DNA of 8,308 nt. It comes from Chamaesiphon sp. Lineage in GTDB: Bacteria > Cyanobacteriota > Cyanobacteriia > Cyanobacteriales > Chamaesiphonaceae. Position 1 is the first letter of the stretch. Every line of letters starts with the position of its first letter. The position numbers and the translations under genes are program-made. Of this stretch, positions 6,644-8,308 are shown piece by piece. The stretch spans positions 1 to 8,308 of the forward strand of contig JAJAYU010000175.1 in assembly GCA_026786125.1 (NCBI GenBank), read 5' to 3'. The notes beneath the pieces were generated by a model. It did not search any database. It saw only the letters and a list, made by a program, of their open reading frames with translations, and was not told the origin of the DNA.

Positions 6644-6920
6644 ATTATGATCTTTGAAAAATATTAGGTACGAAATTATAAAAGTTAACTGTTTCATTTT
6701 ATACGGGTTGATTGAGCAATCTCAAAATTTTAGCTCAGTTAATTTGTTGAGTAAGCTGCTGAACGAATCAGTTATAGCTAGATCTAAATTCACTATACTT
6801 CAATAAATATCTATTCTTACGGATTGTGTAGGTAAAATATTTCAGCATATTGTCGTATTGATATTGCTGTTGAATTTAGAGAATGGTAAGGAGTTGTGAG
6901 ATATAGTTTAAAACTTCGTT
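6644..6920. other. AT-rich spacer before the araC-type gene
   Basis: This 277-bp non-coding stretch is clearly more AT-rich than its neighbours and probably holds the promoter of the AraC-family gene. Visible signals are TATACT at 6794-6799 and TAAAAT at 6833-6838 as possible -10 boxes, neither with a convincing -35. There is also an imperfect dyad, AGCTCA (6732-6737) facing TGAG-TA-AGCT (6748-6757), that could be an operator. A strong TAAGGAG (6887-6893) lies too far from the ATG at 6921 to serve it. I see no RNA gene. Confidence 0.5.
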
Positions 6921-8111
6921 ATGCAGCAACAGAAGAATAGTAACTTACAATATAGTCCTGAACTATTACTAGAAGGGGATCGGCAGATTGTTCAGATCGA
7001 GGATACCTCCGCTTTTAGCCGAAATAAACAGCGTCAACAGATAGAAGCCAAACAGCTCGAAATGCGATCGATACTTGCTAGTGTGATTGGCGATCATCAA
7101 ATTGGCTCGAGGCTTAGACAGGGGGTATACACCAAAGATCTTGGTTCAGGTTCCTTGTCTGAGATCGATCGAGTCAGCACTGGAAACATCGATCTAGTCA
7201 AAATCCGCTGGCATGGTGCATTTTGCCTCGAACAAAATCCATCCACTACCCACCATCTCATCTATCTGGTGTTGGCAGGATCTCTATCTCAAAAGATCGG
7301 CGATCCATCGATCCAGAGTTCCAGCTCCGTCACAGCAGAGCTTGCTGTAGACAATCAGACACGAGATCTAAAACACCAAATCTGGCGTTGCACACCAGAA
7401 ATTGCTACGACGATCGATCTTAGTCAAAAATTGGTGAGTAGTTGCAGCGAACAAGGGGAGATATTATTAATTTCAATCGATCGAGATTCGATCGATTTAG
7501 CCTTGAACAAATTAATCGATCGAACATCGAACCAGCCAGTCAAATTTCTACCGAGTATCGATCTCACCAATGAATTTGGATTGAGCTTGAAAAATTTTGC
7601 CCAGTTTCTCTGGCAAGCCGCTACCAAGCAGGAGAATGGTGATAAGACAGACAGAACCTCTTCGCAGGTAGGTTTCGCTCCACTAGTCTTGCGAAAGCTG
7701 GAGCAGGCTTTCTTAGCCTTTCTGATTGAAGGTTTGCCCAGCAATTACTCTGAGGAAATCTTGGATCAGATTGATGGTGTTTTTGCGCGACATGTTCACA
7801 AAGCGCGGACATTTATTGAATCCCGTCTGCACGAAGATATCAAGCTCGGAGATATCGTCACGGCAACAGGAGTATGTCCGCAATTGCTCCAAAAAGCTTT
7901 TTCCTATCATTGTGGCTGTTCACCCATGCGGTTTGTGACACTTGCTCGATTACATCAGGTGCGGCAGGAATTGACACAAGCAACCACCAACAGTAAAATC
8001 ATGGATGAATTGATGCTGTATCAATTCACCCAAGCTGGTAAATTTGCCAAGGAATACCACCAGCTATTTGGTGAAAAGCTTTTAGAAACACTAAAGAAAT
8101 CGAGTCAATAA
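6921..8111 (+). CDS. AraC-family transcriptional regulator
   Basis: A 396-aa regulator. The N-terminal two thirds (about 60-230) look like an AraC-binding cupin-type sensor domain (strands such as VKIRWHGAFCLEQ and HHLIYLVLAGSL). The C-terminal about 105 residues form the double helix-turn-helix. The first HTH begins near I307 (IKLGDIVTATGVCPQLLQKAF), followed by CGCSPMRFVTLARLHQVRQEL, matching the family pattern G-x-SP-x-x-x-x-x-x-x-RL. The second HTH is divergent, MLYQFTQAGKFAKEYHQLFG, resembling EutR/FeaR-like members where FWHLG-x-F replaces the usual GF-s-d-x-s-x-F. The effector ligand is unknown. The ATG at 6921 is the first start after an in-frame TAA at 6909. Five of the window's CGATCG sites cluster at about 7166-7520 in this gene. 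It could regulate the upstream ABC ATPase gene or itself, but only proximity supports that. Confidence 0.92.
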   Translation: MQQQKNSNLQYSPELLLEGDRQIVQIEDTSAFSRNKQRQQIEAKQLEMRSILASVIGDHQIGSRLRQGVYTKDLGSGSLSEIDRVSTGNIDLVKIRWHGAFCLEQNPSTTHHLIYLVLAGSLSQKIGDPSIQSSSSVTAELAVDNQTRDLKHQIWRCTPEIATTIDLSQKLVSSCSEQGEILLISIDRDSIDLALNKLIDRTSNQPVKFLPSIDLTNEFGLSLKNFAQFLWQAATKQENGDKTDRTSSQVGFAPLVLRKLEQAFLAFLIEGLPSNYSEEILDQIDGVFARHVHKARTFIESRLHEDIKLGDIVTATGVCPQLLQKAFSYHCGCSPMRFVTLARLHQVRQELTQATTNSKIMDELMLYQFTQAGKFAKEYHQLFGEKLLETLKKSSQ

Positions 8112-8162
8112 ATCTGCAATTCGATTGTTAGTTACTTGATAGTTGATAGATCTTTAGCCCAA

Positions 8163-8250
8163 CTAGAGCTTAGAGATTTGTAGGTTGGGTTGAAGAATGC
8201 TGGCGGAGCCTCTCCTTCAGGAGATAACCCAACATTTCTAGAGCTTAGAG
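8163..8250. repeat. Nested inverted repeats flanked by a 13-bp direct duplication
   Basis: CTAGAGCTTAGAG occurs exactly at 8163-8175 and 8238-8250. Between them lie 62 bp with outer arms GTTGGGTT (8184-8191) and AACCCAAC (8226-8233). Inside these are a small GGC-GGA-GCC hairpin (8202-8210) and a perfect hairpin TCTCC, loop TTCA, GGAGA (8211-8224). A third CCCAAC at 8158-8163 could pair with the same GTTGGG, giving an alternative fold. GTTGGGTT/AACCCAAC repeats are familiar in cyanobacterial spacers. The flanking duplication suggests insertion of a small non-autonomous element, but this is inference. Confidence 0.65.
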
Positions 8251-8278
8251 TAGCTCAGAGTCTAGTTAATAAAACGAC

Positions 8279-8296
8279 GGCATAAGCACAAATGCC
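8279..8296 (-). terminator. Possible hairpin terminator for a leftward gene
   Basis: GGCAT (8279-8283) and ATGCC (8292-8296) form a 5-bp stem with an 8-base loop. Read on the minus strand, the stem is followed after four bases by TTTTATT, which fits a weak intrinsic terminator for a gene entering from the right. The stem is short, and the sequence may instead belong to a coding end cut by the window edge. Confidence 0.25.
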
Positions 8297-8308
8297 TTCT
8301 TCCCGACC

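Noticed and set aside
7424..7744. 106-codon open frame on the minus strand
   Set aside because: It is antisense to the AraC-family gene and shows no recognisable protein features.
8136..8149. TTGATAG repeated twice as a small tandem array
   Set aside because: Two copies of an AT-rich heptamer are too few to separate from chance.
8266..8308. C-terminus of a minus-strand gene entering from the right (reads VGKKAFVLMPSFY then stop)
   Set aside because: Only 13 codons are visible, and another minus frame (ending GICAYAVVLLTRL at 8255) and a + strand ATG at 8292 are equally possible, so no call can be supported.

Overview
The window most likely comes from a cyanobacterium. The direct evidence is a high-light-inducible (one-helix chlorophyll a/b-type) protein and a stand-alone PCP-reductase-domain protein related to the ChlB C-terminus. 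Further support comes from the hybrid receiver/PAS histidine kinase, the general absence of Shine-Dalgarno sequences at usable spacing, several blocks of 7-bp tandem repeats (STRR-like), and strong enrichment of CGATCG, the core of the cyanobacterial HIP1 motif. I cannot name the genus from the sequence alone.

All nine genes I support lie on the + strand. From left to right: a heptamer-repeat leader (1-68) running straight into a receiver-PAS-histidine kinase (70-1674); a repeat- and hairpin-rich spacer (1675-1813); a single-domain rhodanese (1814-2152); a 57-aa HLIP gene (2230-2403); and a spacer with an 18-bp palindrome. Next come a 95-aa unrecognised two-helix membrane protein (2600-2887) and a 55-aa PCP-reductase-domain protein (2880-3047), overlapping by 8 bp. 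These are followed by an exported GDSL/SGNH esterase fused to an autotransporter beta-barrel (3128-4933), and by diaminopimelate epimerase dapF 22 bp downstream (4956-5753). A repeat-filled spacer (5754-5905) leads to an ABC transporter ATPase resembling FetA/YbbL (5906-6643). After a 277-bp AT-rich spacer comes an AraC-family regulator (6921-8111). The right end (8112-8308) holds nested inverted repeats flanked by a perfect 13-bp direct duplication.

Functionally this is a mixed chromosomal neighbourhood, not one obvious pathway. The photoprotection and pigment-linked small proteins (HLIP, PCP_red with its membrane partner) sit beside an outer-membrane esterase/autotransporter, a lysine/peptidoglycan enzyme, and a lone ATPase whose permease is not in the window. 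The clearest candidate functional units are the overlapping 2600/2880 gene pair and possibly the closely spaced autotransporter-dapF pair. I see no convincing new defence or mobile-element system. The least explained signals are in the intergenic DNA: heptamer arrays in both orientations, a hairpin/direct-repeat module, and an apparently nested repeat with a possible target-site duplication at the right end.
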